In this document: piece after piece, positions 17,068 to 27,492 of the stretch
How the letters are laid out: the number at the start of each line of letters is the position of its first letter
Position numbering within the stretch: the first letter of the stretch is position 1
Assembly: GCA_964236735.1 (NCBI GenBank)
Contig: CAXSFM010000028.1
Coordinates: 1 to 49,438, forward strand
Direction of reading: 5' to 3'
Source of the DNA: JAIVJG01 sp964236735
GTDB lineage: Bacteria; Acidobacteriota; Blastocatellia; Pyrinomonadales; Pyrinomonadaceae
Length of the DNA: 49,438 nucleotides
Notes under the pieces: generated by a model
Seen by the model: only the letters and a program-made list of their open reading frames with translations
The model's database searches: none
Told to the model about the DNA's origin: nothing
Position numbers and translations under genes: made by a program

Positions 17068-17945
17068 TTGAAGTTGCGCCGGTTAAAGATGAGCGTGGCG
17101 GCGGCGAGCAGGACGGCGACGTAGATGAGGCCGTAGATTAACGCGGCGAGGAACGATTCGACCGTCGGCGTCTGCCCGTGCGCGGCGGCGGTGATGAATG
17201 AATAGCGCGAGAGATTCGGCAACAGATAATAGAGCGCGCCGAATAAGATGCGCGCGGCAGATGTGCCGAGCGAGGCGGCGAAAATTTTTAAGTCCGCGCT
17301 GAAGTGGCCGATGATGAACACGAAGAAAGTACACAAGGCCGAGAGCGCGGGCGAGGAGAACGAAGAGAAGAGAAGCGCGACGGCGACGAGTATCATCAGC
17401 TCCAACAGGATGAGCGCGATAGCCGGCCAGATCGTCCAGACGAGCGAATCGAGTCCGCCTTTGACGTAAACAAGCGCGAGAGACACGCCCGCGCCCATGA
17501 TGGCGACGTTGACGGCGAGCGTCAGGCACAGACCGAGATACTTGCCGACGAGAAATTCGCCGCGTCCCACCGGCTTCGAGAAAATCGCGTAGATCGTGCG
17601 CCGCTCGATTTCCTTGTAAACCAATCCGACGCCGACGAAGAGCGCGATGAACGCGCCGAACAAAAGAATCGCGCTCAGTCCCATGTCAACGATGATTTTC
17701 GCTTCCTGCGACGCGGACAATTCGCCGAGAAAAATCGCGCCCGTCGTCAGGAGCAGGACGAAGAGCACGAGGTTATAGAGTACGCGGTCGCGCACGGCTT
17801 CGCGGAATGTGTTGCGCGCAATCGCCAGCACGCGCGGGATGGTGCGGGAAGACGGAGTGGCAGCAGTGGCGGCGGTATCAGTGGCGACGCTTGTAACGCG
17901 CTCGTGTGTCTGCCGTGTGGTGATGGTGACGCTCTCTTCGGGCAT
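17064..17945 (-). CDS. ABC-2 type transporter permease
   Basis: 293 residues. A 36-residue polar N-terminus precedes the motif ARNTFREAVRDRVLYNLVLF, which is typical of NosY/GldF-like permeases. Six hydrophobic helices follow, with the cytoplasmic YKEIERRTIYAIFSKPVGRGEFLVGKYLG loop that contacts the ATPase. It is the membrane half of the exporter whose ATPase lies at 15077-16042. It starts 15 nt after the O-antigen-ligase-like gene. With that neighbour the exporter may move a glycan precursor or a surface component, which is inference from gene order only. Confidence 0.88.
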   Translation of the reverse strand: MPEESVTITTRQTHERVTSVATDTAATAATPSSRTIPRVLAIARNTFREAVRDRVLYNLVLFVLLLTTGAIFLGELSASQEAKIIVDMGLSAILLFGAFIALFVGVGLVYKEIERRTIYAIFSKPVGRGEFLVGKYLGLCLTLAVNVAIMGAGVSLALVYVKGGLDSLVWTIWPAIALILLELMILVAVALLFSSFSSPALSALCTFFVFIIGHFSADLKIFAASLGTSAARILFGALYYLLPNLSRYSFITAAAHGQTPTVESFLAALIYGLIYVAVLLAAATLIFNRRNFK

Positions 17946-17960
17946 CGAGTTTAGTGTCCG

Positions 17961-20081
17961 TCAAAATTTCGTATTACGCATCAACGCGCGCCAGCCCGTT
18001 CTGGCAGAGTCGGGGAAACGCTTTTCGTTTTCCGCCAGCACAGCAAAGACGGCGTCCTGCGGCTCTAACTCGCCGGGCGTCGCAATGCCGGCGTCCGCTC
18101 TGGTGGCGACGAGGGCGGCGTCAATATCATTGACGATCAGTTGATACCAGCCGCGCGCCGCACGAGAGTCTAACAAGATTGCGGCGGACATTTCCATCCC
18201 GGCCTCTTCGTTGAGGCCCGCGCGCTCAAGTTCCGCGACGTGACGGACACGCAGGAAGACGGAGCGCGGATAGATGCGGACGGCTTCACGCAGCGTCTGC
18301 TCGGACGCCTTCACGTCGCCGGATGCGTCTTCCGCACCGGCGAGATAAGCATAGCAGGTCGAGGTGTTGAGTCCGCGCGCGACGGCGAAGCGCAGATGCG
18401 GCACAGCTTCCGTCACGCGGTCGCCAGAGACGAGCCACATCCCGTAACTGTAATGAGTCCCCGCGCTCGAACCATCGAGGCGCAGCGCGGTTTGATAGAG
18501 AGTTTCCGCGCGCGTGCGATCAACGCTCGTCTGCGCGAGGCCATGCAGCATCGAGCTTGCGGCCTGCGCGCTGAAGGCGCAGAGCATCGCCAGCGTCAAC
18601 GCGAAGGCGCACCACGCTGTTGTGATGGCGGCGCGCTGACGTGAAAATTTGAAACTGGTAGATGCGCGTCGTGCTTGAGTCGCGCTTTCATTCGCGTGCG
18701 CGGCGACGTTAACGTGGGCGGCGACGCGCGCCACGACGGATGCCGCGAAGAAGAAGAGCAGCCCGCCGCCGAAGTATCTGAACGAAGACGCGCTCGCGCC
18801 TGAACTGATGGCGAAGGCCAGCATTCCAGCGCCCGCGCCGAGCGCGACGCGCGCCTGCGCCGGATGCTTCAACGCACGCAGGAAAGTCAGGAGCAGCGCG
18901 ACGCCGAAAATCGCGAAGAGAGAGAACCCAATGATGCCAAGTTCGGCCAGCATCTGCACGTACTCGTTATGTGCATAGACGGCCAGCAGGTAATCGTTGA
19001 GAGCGACGAGCGGGCTGTCCGGGTGGCGTGCGGAAAATTGCGCGCGCGCTTCCGGGTACGCGACCTCGTAGTTGTTGCCGCCCACGCCGAGCAGAGGGTG
19101 CGCGCGCAACATCTCAAGTCCGATGCCCCAGTACAACAGGCGGACGTGCGTATTCGCGTCGTTGTCGAGTCCGCCTTGCAGTCGCGAGAGCGTCGAGACA
19201 TCGTGTGTCGGCTGGTTCGGCGCGCCGGGCACGATAGTTTCAGGAGTCGAAAGCAAAGCCGTCTGCAAGAGCAGGACGCAGGCGAAAGCGGCGACGAGGA
19301 ATGCAAGATGGGAGAGTCGGCGCGGGCGGCAGTTGCGTTTCAAGAGCGACACGGTGAAGAAGAGTATCAGCCCGGCGGACGCGCCGATGAGTGGCGCGCG
19401 TTCAAGCGATTGCAGCGTGCCCAACCAGGCGAGCGTCGCCGTCATGCCGCAGATGAGAGCGCGGCGCGGGCGTTTTTGTTGCAGTGCGAGTGCGGCGAAG
19501 AGTATAGACGCGACGGCCATGATCTCGCCGAATCCGCCGGAGCCGCGCAGAATCGGTTTAAGGTCGCTGCGGGCGTTGCCGTCAGTCAACGGCGCGCCGA
19601 ACCACGACTCGACGGCGCACGCGATTGCCAGTATCCAGACGATTGCGCCGAGAGTTTTGAAGGATACCTGCACGACACGCGGGCGTGCGGCGTGCGCGCT
19701 TGACATGAGTGCGAGGAAGATGATGAACGCGCTCCACTGAAAGGCGAGATGCGCGGCGGCTGACGGTTGCGCGCTCCACAGGGCGGAGAGCCAGACCCAG
19801 ACGCAAAAAAATCCGCCGTACAAAAGGAGGCGAAGATTGATGAGAGGGAAATCGAAAGGCGCGTCTCCCGTCTGCGACTGCCACATCGAGCGCGTGCGTC
19901 TGATGATGAAGCCGAGCGTCAGGCAGAGCAAAAGTGAGAAGAGTAACTCTTGTCGCCACGGCAAGCCGCTGATGGACGGGCGCGGGAGTCCCGGCAGATG
20001 CGGCGTGAGTAAAACAAGCGGCCACAGTGCGGCGAGAATCAAAAATGGCGCGCTTTGGAATTGCCGAAAGAGGAGCTTCAT
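17961..20081 (-). CDS. O-antigen ligase family (Wzy_C) protein with C-terminal TPR domain
   Basis: About 706 residues with 10-12 membrane helices, the long loop and the Wzy_C signature around LLGVGGNNYEVAYPE and VYAHNEYVQMLAELGIIGF, then a periplasmic tail with TPR-like repeats (ETLYQTALRLDGSSAGTHYSYGMWL). The family includes O-antigen ligases (WaaL), polymerases and pilin O-oligosaccharyltransferases (PglL/PilO/TfpO). Because the gene lies 100 nt after two type IV pilin genes on the same strand, pilin glycosylation is a reasonable guess. The start is uncertain: ATG 20081 is used; TTG 20114 would add 11 residues; neither has a good ribosome binding site. Confidence 0.82.
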   Translation of the reverse strand: MKLLFRQFQSAPFLILAALWPLVLLTPHLPGLPRPSISGLPWRQELLFSLLLCLTLGFIIRRTRSMWQSQTGDAPFDFPLINLRLLLYGGFFCVWVWLSALWSAQPSAAAHLAFQWSAFIIFLALMSSAHAARPRVVQVSFKTLGAIVWILAIACAVESWFGAPLTDGNARSDLKPILRGSGGFGEIMAVASILFAALALQQKRPRRALICGMTATLAWLGTLQSLERAPLIGASAGLILFFTVSLLKRNCRPRRLSHLAFLVAAFACVLLLQTALLSTPETIVPGAPNQPTHDVSTLSRLQGGLDNDANTHVRLLYWGIGLEMLRAHPLLGVGGNNYEVAYPEARAQFSARHPDSPLVALNDYLLAVYAHNEYVQMLAELGIIGFSLFAIFGVALLLTFLRALKHPAQARVALGAGAGMLAFAISSGASASSFRYFGGGLLFFFAASVVARVAAHVNVAAHANESATQARRASTSFKFSRQRAAITTAWCAFALTLAMLCAFSAQAASSMLHGLAQTSVDRTRAETLYQTALRLDGSSAGTHYSYGMWLVSGDRVTEAVPHLRFAVARGLNTSTCYAYLAGAEDASGDVKASEQTLREAVRIYPRSVFLRVRHVAELERAGLNEEAGMEMSAAILLDSRAARGWYQLIVNDIDAALVATRADAGIATPGELEPQDAVFAVLAENEKRFPDSARTGWRALMRNTKF

Positions 20082-20183
20082 GCGGAGTTCGAGATCACTG
20101 GCGTGAGGTGGCAAAGCGCGGTCATGTAACCTGAATACAGCGAGGTCGAACTGCGCGTCGTGCGTGAAGTTGAAGGCTGTAGA

Positions 20184-20663
20184 TTAGTTGCCGAGCGGTG
20201 TCCCGGACGTGGCGGTCGGAGGCGTGCTTGTGGTCGCGGCGATGGCATAGATGACGCCGGGCGTGTTGGAGGTAAACTGGCGCGTGCCGGTCGCTGACAG
20301 AGTGGCGAAATCCTGTGGCGCGGCTCCGATAACGTAAGCGTATTGAGAACCAGCAGTGCCATTGCCGGACGGGGTGGCCGCGAAATTGTAGCCGCTTTTG
20401 GCTCCGCTACCGAGCACGGAGTCAATCAGTCCCTGACCTTTCAGCGCGGTCAGGTCACCATAGCCGCCGTTGCCGACGGTGTTGGCGTAAGTCGCTTCGG
20501 CGGTCGTGAGCGCGCGGACGCTGGTGATGGCCGATGCTTCATGTGCGGCGCGCTTGGAGGCGACCAGATTAGGAATAGCGATGGCGGCGATGATGCCGAT
20601 AATCGCGACGACGATGAGAAGTTCGATGAGCGAGAAGCCCTTCTGGCTGTTGTTCTTTTGCAT
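20184..20663 (-). CDS. pilA: Type IV pilin (major pilin-like), copy 1
   Basis: 159 residues. Short basic leader MQKNNSQKG, then the prepilin peptidase site G|F and the hydrophobic helix FSLIELLIVVAIIGIIAAIAI with the conserved Glu5. The globular part is small and Ser/Thr/Gly rich, ending in SGTPLGN. No cysteines are seen, so there is no disulphide loop. It assembles into type IV pili after cleavage and methylation by PilD. The start ATG 20663 is fixed by the leader; AAGGAG lies 14 nt upstream, unusually far, with the same spacing in copy 2. The first 104 nt around the start are identical to copy 2. Downstream is the Wzy_C protein. Confidence 0.95.
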   Translation of the reverse strand: MQKNNSQKGFSLIELLIVVAIIGIIAAIAIPNLVASKRAAHEASAITSVRALTTAEATYANTVGNGGYGDLTALKGQGLIDSVLGSGAKSGYNFAATPSGNGTAGSQYAYVIGAAPQDFATLSATGTRQFTSNTPGVIYAIAATTSTPPTATSGTPLGN

Positions 20664-20750
20664 TTCTTTTCTAGACGCTCCTTCAAAAAATTTCGAGGAA
20701 AATCTCGCACTCCCGGTCATCGTCTCTGATTTTGTAGGTGTGCTAAATGA

Positions 20751-20797
20751 AAGCGCAGCGCGATGTCTATGTGTCACATAACAATCGCGCTGCGCTT
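20751..20797. terminator. Hairpin between the two pilin genes
   Basis: Perfect 14-bp stem (20751-20764 with 20784-20797, AAGCGCAGCGCGAT/ATCGCGCTGCGCTT). The loop holds a second palindrome TATGTG-T-CACATA. It lies just after pilin copy 2 and could stop or attenuate transcription toward copy 1, as no long U-tract follows. Confidence 0.75.
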
Positions 20798-20822
20798 GAG
20801 GTGGAGGTTTGAATCCTTCAGG

Positions 20823-21302
20823 TTAGTTGCCGATGGGCGAGCCGGACGTGGTGGTCGGCGCAGTCGTTGAAGAAGCAGCGGCGGCATAGATCACGCCTGT
20901 TGCGTCAGAGGTGAACTGGCGCGTGCCGGTCGCGGTCGCACCGGAGTAAGCCTGCGGCGCAGCGCCGAGGACGTAAGCATAGGGGGAAGCCGCAGTACCG
21001 CTGCCGGTCGCTGTGGCCGCATAGTTGAATCCGCTCTTCGCGCCGCCGCCGAGCACGGAGTCAATCAGTCCCTGACCTTTGAGCGCCGTCAAATCGCCAT
21101 ACGCGCCCGAACCGGCGGTGTTGGCATAGGTCGCTTCAGCGCCTGTCATGGTGCGGACGCTGGCGATGGCCGAAGCCTCGTTGGCGGCGCGCTTGGAGGC
21201 GATCAGGTTAGGAATAGCGATGGCGGCGATGATGCCGATAATCGCGACGACGATGAGAAGTTCGATGAGCGAGAAGCCCTTCTGGCTGTTGTTCTTTTGC
21301 AT
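20823..21302 (-). CDS. pilA: Type IV pilin (major pilin-like), copy 2
   Basis: 159 residues, same length as copy 1. It shares the identical leader and N-terminal helix (MQKNNSQKG|FSLIELLIVV), then a globular region that differs at scattered positions (for example GAEATYANTAGSGAYGDL). The tail SGSPIGN parallels SGTPLGN. It is the promoter-proximal copy: a sigma-54-type element lies about 115 nt upstream, and PilR/PilS are encoded further upstream on the same strand. As with copy 1, the AAGGAG is 14 nt from the ATG. Both copies look intact and may form alternative or mixed pili. Confidence 0.95.
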   Translation of the reverse strand: MQKNNSQKGFSLIELLIVVAIIGIIAAIAIPNLIASKRAANEASAIASVRTMTGAEATYANTAGSGAYGDLTALKGQGLIDSVLGGGAKSGFNYAATATGSGTAASPYAYVLGAAPQAYSGATATGTRQFTSDATGVIYAAAASSTTAPTTTSGSPIGN

Positions 21303-21414
21303 TTCTTTTCTGGATGCTCCTTGGAGTTTGGTCGAGTGGTAAAAGTTCTCGCGCTGTCGGTCATCGCCTCAGGCTACGTGCCGCGCAGTTCGCGATTCGG
21401 TCGGACAGAACCAT

Positions 21415-21430
21415 AACAAGAGCCGTGCCA
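21415..21430 (-). promoter_or_regulatory. Sigma-54-type -24/-12 promoter upstream of the pilin genes
   Basis: On the minus strand the sequence reads TGGCACG-GCTC-TTGTT. The -24 box is perfect and the spacing is canonical, but the -12 box has TTGTT in place of TTGC(A/T). It points at pilin copy 2, 113 nt from its ATG, as expected for PilR-controlled pilA. Confidence 0.7.
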
Positions 21431-21530
21431 CGTCCTGCAAGCATTCAGCAATTTCTCGATTATTCGACTGAACACGCGGGTTTCGCGCTCGTGGAGCAGT
21501 TCTGCACAGTGTCTGATGAAGTGACGTAAA

Positions 21531-21575
21531 GTTACCCGGTAACAAATTTCGTCAGGCGTGGGATGACGAAATTTG
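21531..21575. terminator. Hairpin and short palindrome downstream of pilR
   Basis: A 12-bp perfect stem, 21543-21554 with 21564-21575 (CAAATTTCGTCA and its complement), has a 9-nt loop. It abuts the perfect palindrome GTTACC-C-GGTAAC (21531-21543). It lies 164 nt after the pilR stop, so it may terminate pilR transcripts or be an operator for the pilin promoter. Confidence 0.55.
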
Positions 21576-21738
21576 CCAACTCCCGGACGGCTGGTTCAAT
21601 TAACGAATAAAAGGAAATGCGGAGGGTTGAATCCTGGAAACGCGCGCGTGTCGTTCCAGTTTTCGCGCCGGTCGGAGTAAGGGAATGGTGGAACAGTTGA
21701 AGGACTCGGAGACGTTGGAATCGGGCTGCGTCATTCAA

Positions 21739-23157
21739 CTATTCGGAGTTGCCGCGTCCGACAGCGTCCGAGCGCAGTTGCGCCGTTAGATTGCGTATGC
21801 CGTGCTTGTCGAGAAGATGACGCAGCGAGCGCACGGAGAGATGTAGAACTTCAGCGGCGCGCGTCTGGTTGCCGCCCGTGCGTTGGAGGGCTTCGAGGAT
21901 GTAACTCTTTTCGAGGTGATCGAGATGCGCGACGAGGTTGATGCCGTCTTCGGGCAACTCGAAGGCGGAGGACGCGACGCGCGCCGGATTGTAATTCGTG
22001 ATGGACTGCGGCAGCGAGTCGGCCTGAATCATCTCCGTGCGTTCGAGCGCGACGGCGCGTTCGATGGTGTGCTCCAACTCGCGCACGTTGCCCGGCCATG
22101 CATAGCGTTCGAGCAATTCGTGCGCGCCCTCCGAGACGCCGACGCTGCGTCCCGTCAGAGCGCAGAATTTTTGGACGAAGTGCTCGATCAGTTCGGGGAT
22201 GTCTTCGCGCCTTTCACGCAAGGGGGGGAGTTCGATGGGAATGACGGAGATGCGATAGAAGAGGTCTTCACGAAAGCCGCCCTGTTTGACCATCGCAGAG
22301 AGGTCGCGGTTCGTGGCAGCGATGACGCGCGTGTCAATCTCCGTCTCTTCGTGCGCGCCGACGGGTCGCACCTTGCGCTCTTGCAGCACGCGCAAAAGTT
22401 TGACTTGCATCGTCGGCGACATCTCGCCCACTTCGTCGAGGAAAATCGTCCCGCTTTGAGCCGCCTCGAAGAGTCCTTTGCGGTTGGCGGTCGCGCCCGT
22501 GAACGCGCCGCGCGTGTAGCCGAAGAGTTCCGATTCGAGCAGCGTCTCGGTGAACGCGCCGCAGTTAATCGGCATAAAAGGTTTGTCGGCGCGCGGGCTG
22601 AGATTGTGGACGGCGCGCGCCACCATTTCTTTGCCCGTGCCGGACTCGCCCGTAATTATCACGGTTGACCCGACGGCGGCCACCGCCTCGATCATTTGAT
22701 AGACGGCCTGCATCCGCGCCGAATGGCCGATGATTTGATCGAGCCGCCCGCGCTCGCGTTGCGCGCGTTTGAAGGCGCGATTCTCCTGCAAGAGGCGCAG
22801 GCGTTCGAGCGCCTTCTCGACGATCAGCTTCAACTCGTCAACGTCGAAAGGCTTCTGGATGAAATCATCCGCGCCGAGCTTGAACGCCTCGCGCGCGGTT
22901 TCCACGCTGGCGAAGGCCGTCATCATAATCACGGCCACGTCGGGCAGAAATTCGCGCACGGCGCGCAGCAATTCGATGCCGCTCATGTCCGGCATTTTGA
23001 TGTCCGAGACGATGAGGTCGGCTGGCTCCTGCTTGAGCGCGGCCAGCGCCTGCGTGCCGTTTTCAGCCACGCGCACTTGATGATTCGCGCGTGAAAAGAC
23101 CAGCGACAAAAGCTGCCGCATTCCTTGCTCGTCATCAACTATCAGGAGATTCGCCAT
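21739..23157 (-). CDS. pilR: Sigma-54-dependent response regulator PilR-like
   Basis: 472 residues: receiver domain with Asp8/Asp9 and phospho-acceptor Asp52 (IVSDIKMPDMSG), AAA+ domain with Walker A GESGTGKE, sigma-54 loop GAFTGA and Walker B TIFLDEVGEM, and Fis-type DNA-binding end (GGNQTRAAEVLHLSVRSLRHLL). The symbol is given because the kinase PilS and two pilins flank it; the family alone would only say NtrC-type. GAGAAG stands just before the ATG. A small hairpin ACCGGC-CTTTT-GCCGGT (23167-23183) lies in the gap before it, perhaps tuning translation. Expected to activate the -24/-12 promoter at 21415-21430. Confidence 0.9.
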   Translation of the reverse strand: MANLLIVDDEQGMRQLLSLVFSRANHQVRVAENGTQALAALKQEPADLIVSDIKMPDMSGIELLRAVREFLPDVAVIMMTAFASVETAREAFKLGADDFIQKPFDVDELKLIVEKALERLRLLQENRAFKRAQRERGRLDQIIGHSARMQAVYQMIEAVAAVGSTVIITGESGTGKEMVARAVHNLSPRADKPFMPINCGAFTETLLESELFGYTRGAFTGATANRKGLFEAAQSGTIFLDEVGEMSPTMQVKLLRVLQERKVRPVGAHEETEIDTRVIAATNRDLSAMVKQGGFREDLFYRISVIPIELPPLRERREDIPELIEHFVQKFCALTGRSVGVSEGAHELLERYAWPGNVRELEHTIERAVALERTEMIQADSLPQSITNYNPARVASSAFELPEDGINLVAHLDHLEKSYILEALQRTGGNQTRAAEVLHLSVRSLRHLLDKHGIRNLTAQLRSDAVGRGNSE

Positions 23158-23194
23158 AACTTCTCAACCGGCCTTTTGCCGGTGCGCTATCTGC

Positions 23195-23497
23195 TCACTG
23201 CTGATCATTGCGCCATTTACTAAAGTAATGGTCAACGACCGCCGTTAAGTTTCGGATGTTCTCTTCGGTTTTAATCTGCGAGTCAACAAGGGCGGCAAAC
23301 TTCGCGTCAACGTCTTCAGAAAGAGACGAGATGCGCGTGTCTGTACTCTCGAAGCGATTGAGCGTGGCGGTCGCCAACCTGCCGACCACATCTTCGAGTC
23401 TTGAGATTCGCTCGTCCGACTTTTGTTGATTGGTAGCAAACTGCGCCTGTTGGTTAAGAATGAACTGCATGGTTCTTTGTGTCTCTTCGTCGCTCAT
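23195..23497 (-). CDS. Small coiled-coil protein of unknown function
   Basis: 100 residues, no membrane segment. It is a long heptad-rich helix (SDERISRLEDVVGRLATATLNRFESTDTRISSLSEDVDAKFAALV) starting MSDEETQRTMQFILNQQAQFA. It sits between pilS and pilR, 53 nt after the first and 37 nt before the second, so it is probably cotranscribed with them. Such a coiled coil could act as an adaptor between sensor and regulator, but that is speculation. I do not recognise a named family. Confidence 0.75.
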   Translation of the reverse strand: MSDEETQRTMQFILNQQAQFATNQQKSDERISRLEDVVGRLATATLNRFESTDTRISSLSEDVDAKFAALVDSQIKTEENIRNLTAVVDHYFSKWRNDQQ

Positions 23498-23549
23498 TCT
23501 CTCATCTCCATTTTCTCCGGGTCACGAAAAATTTCGCGCCATCTTAACT

Positions 23550-25223
23550 CTACTTCTGCGGCAACTCGACGGTGATCGTCGTGCCATGACCTTCGCGGCT
23601 GCGGACGTTGATTGTACCACCATGATCGCGGACGATTTGATAGACGATGGAGAGTCCGAGTCCCGTCCCGCCCGTCGTGGAGGATGAAAACGGCTCGAAC
23701 AGACGCTCGACCTGCGCGGGCGACATGCCGCGCCCGGTGTCTGTGAAAGTGATGCGGACGCGCGCCTGTCCCGCGCGCTCCAATTCGGCGCGGAGCGTGC
23801 CGCCGTCCGGCATCGCGTTGAGGGCGTTGCGCGAGAGATTCCAGAAGACCTGCTTGATGGCGGCTTCATCGGCCAGCGCGCGGATGGGTTCGTCCGGCAA
23901 TGCTTCTTCGAGTTGATGGCCGTCGAGCATCTCAGGGCTGTGCCGGAGCAGCGTGAAAGTCTCGCGCAGAGGTTCGCGCAGATCACACTCGACGAGCGAG
24001 ACGGTGCGTGGGCGCGCGTAAGTCAGAAAGTCCGTGATGATGCGGTTGAGGCGGTCGGATTCGCGCAGCACGATCTCCATCAACTCCGACTGCGCGGAAT
24101 CGGCGGGCATCTCCGCCTTGAGGACTTGAATCGAGCCGCGCATCGCCGCGAGCGGGTTGCGTATTTCGTGCGCGATGCCGGCGGCCACGCGCCCGACCGC
24201 CGAGAGTCGCTCCTGCCGCCGCGAAGTCTCTTCCATCGCGCGGATGTCGGTCAGGTCTTGAAAGGTGATGACGAGTCCCGTCGTCTCACCGTTTTCGGCG
24301 GACAGGGGCGAGACGCTGTAGCCGAGCCGCACGCGAAAGCCTTCCGGCGTCAGACACTCGGATTCGTAGCGCGGACTCGCCGCATCGTCTGCCGCAGAGC
24401 GCAGAGAGTCGTCTATCTGCTCCGTGATGTCGCCGAAAATGATGGAGACATCCTTGCCGCGCAGGTCTTCAGACACGTAACCGATTAACTCTTCAGCCGC
24501 CGCGTTAACCGTATAGATGCGCCGTTCAAGGTCGGTCGTAATCACGCCGGAGCGAATTGACTCGACGATGCGCTCGTGCAGCGCGCGAAGAGTTGCGAGC
24601 GCGCTCGTCGCTTCGATAAGTTGCACGTCGGAGCGCGCCTGCCGCCCGGAGAGCCGCGCCGCCAGCAACCCCACGACGAGATAGCCCACGTCGTTGAAAC
24701 CGATAGCCCAGACCGCCTCTGCCAGCGGAGTATTAACAGTCTCCACGCCGCTTTTCATCAGCCAGCCCGTCGCCAGCGAAAGCATCGCCGTCGTGTAACA
24801 GAACGCGCAGCCGACGGAAATCAACAGCGCGCCGCGTGCGCCCAGATAGAAACTGGTGATGGCGATAACGATGATGTAAAGCGCGGCGTAAGGTGAGTGG
24901 ACATCGCCCGTCGTCCAGACAAGCCATGTGACGAGCAGGACATCGAAGAAAAACTGCGTGCCGGATTGCGTCGTGTGGGAGAAATTTCTGAACCGCAACG
25001 CCAGCACGTAAATGAGAGACAGCGCCATCCCGGCGAGCGCTATCGGGAGAGCTTCGTGGAAAGAGACATGATCCACGCCGTTTTGCATCCAAAAGCGTGC
25101 CAGCAGCGCGCTGGCCGCGAGCAGCACGCACGCCACCGCCATCCGCCCCGCGATGAGCCACCACAGCGCGCGATTTTCGATGCTCTGCGCCTCGTCCTGT
25201 CTGTCACCATTAAGCCAGCCCAT
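23550..25223 (-). CDS. pilS: Membrane sensor histidine kinase PilS-like
   Basis: About 557 residues. Six hydrophobic helices in the first 190 residues (WWLIAGRMAVACVLLAASALL onward), a PAS domain with a TFQDLTDIRAMEE exit strand, H-box GIAHEIRNPLAAMRGSIQVL, N-box QVFWNLSRNALNAM, G1 FTDTGRGMSPAQ and G2 TGGTGLGLSIVYQIV. This layout matches PilS, which phosphorylates PilR. It starts the pilS / coiled-coil / pilR run. Start is either ATG 25223 or GTG 25241 (+6 residues); no strong ribosome binding site decides. It is divergent from rpoD. Confidence 0.9.
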   Translation of the reverse strand: MGWLNGDRQDEAQSIENRALWWLIAGRMAVACVLLAASALLARFWMQNGVDHVSFHEALPIALAGMALSLIYVLALRFRNFSHTTQSGTQFFFDVLLVTWLVWTTGDVHSPYAALYIIVIAITSFYLGARGALLISVGCAFCYTTAMLSLATGWLMKSGVETVNTPLAEAVWAIGFNDVGYLVVGLLAARLSGRQARSDVQLIEATSALATLRALHERIVESIRSGVITTDLERRIYTVNAAAEELIGYVSEDLRGKDVSIIFGDITEQIDDSLRSAADDAASPRYESECLTPEGFRVRLGYSVSPLSAENGETTGLVITFQDLTDIRAMEETSRRQERLSAVGRVAAGIAHEIRNPLAAMRGSIQVLKAEMPADSAQSELMEIVLRESDRLNRIITDFLTYARPRTVSLVECDLREPLRETFTLLRHSPEMLDGHQLEEALPDEPIRALADEAAIKQVFWNLSRNALNAMPDGGTLRAELERAGQARVRITFTDTGRGMSPAQVERLFEPFSSSTTGGTGLGLSIVYQIVRDHGGTINVRSREGHGTTITVELPQK

Positions 25224-25563
25224 GAAACTCAAGCCTAACACAAAAAGAATCTCGCAAGCGCGCCAATCTTGAGCGATGATCGAGTGAAAATCGCGGTCGC
25301 AATTCGTTCATGTGCGTGAAGAGCAAAACATCTTGAGACTCCAAAACGTAGAAAGTAAATTCCGTGTGAAAAGTCTCCAAAAATGAACGGCTGACCTGAT
25401 TTTCGGGAAGGCGGCAGACGCATCATCAGTCGCTGTCTTAACTTTTTATTCGCATTTTTGCATCAGTACAGGTAAGGTGTAAGTTAGCACAACGTAACAT
25501 CTTATTTAGGCATCTAATTGTCGCGGTCAGAGCGCGTTACCTACAGTTTGTGGAGAGGGGCGC
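25224..25563. other. Non-coding divergent region between pilS and rpoD
   Basis: About 340 nt without a supportable gene. It must hold promoters for both sides. The best I can see is a weak TTTGCA box near 25457 with TAAGTT 17 nt further on. A 7-bp pair TGAGACT (25334-25340) / AGTCTCC (25372-25378) is too short to be meaningful. Confidence 0.4.
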
Positions 25564-27306
<1,743 letters not shown>

Positions 27307-27342
27307 GCGAGGGCGCAAGATACGAATCACTTGACTGAAACA

Positions 27343-27385
27343 AATGCGCGGGAATTCTTCCTTGAGTTCTCGCGCATTGTTTTTT
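27343..27385 (+). terminator. Intrinsic terminator of rpoD
   Basis: Stem 27343-27356 with 27365-27378 (12 of 14 pairs, core AATGCGCG/CGCGCATT), an 8-nt loop and a run of six T at 27380-27385. It is 37 nt after the rpoD stop. Confidence 0.88.
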
Positions 27386-27492
27386 GCCGGATGCCGGATG
27401 CGCGACTGAAAACAGAGATAGTTTCCCATTTGCGCGGAATTCGTGGATAATCCCCGAACATTGGAAACTTTGAAGCGAAGGAATCTATTGTT

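Larger units (their letters stand above)
21312..21738. other. Non-coding gap between pilin copy 2 and pilR
   Basis: About 430 nt with no gene that I can support. It holds the sigma-54-type promoter (21415-21430) and the hairpin/palindrome at 21531-21575. The rest (21576-21738) shows no clear element. Confidence 0.6.

Noticed and set aside
18864..19703. Open frame opposite the Wzy_C protein
   Set aside because: Arg/Glu-rich shadow typical of GC-rich membrane-protein genes read on the wrong strand.
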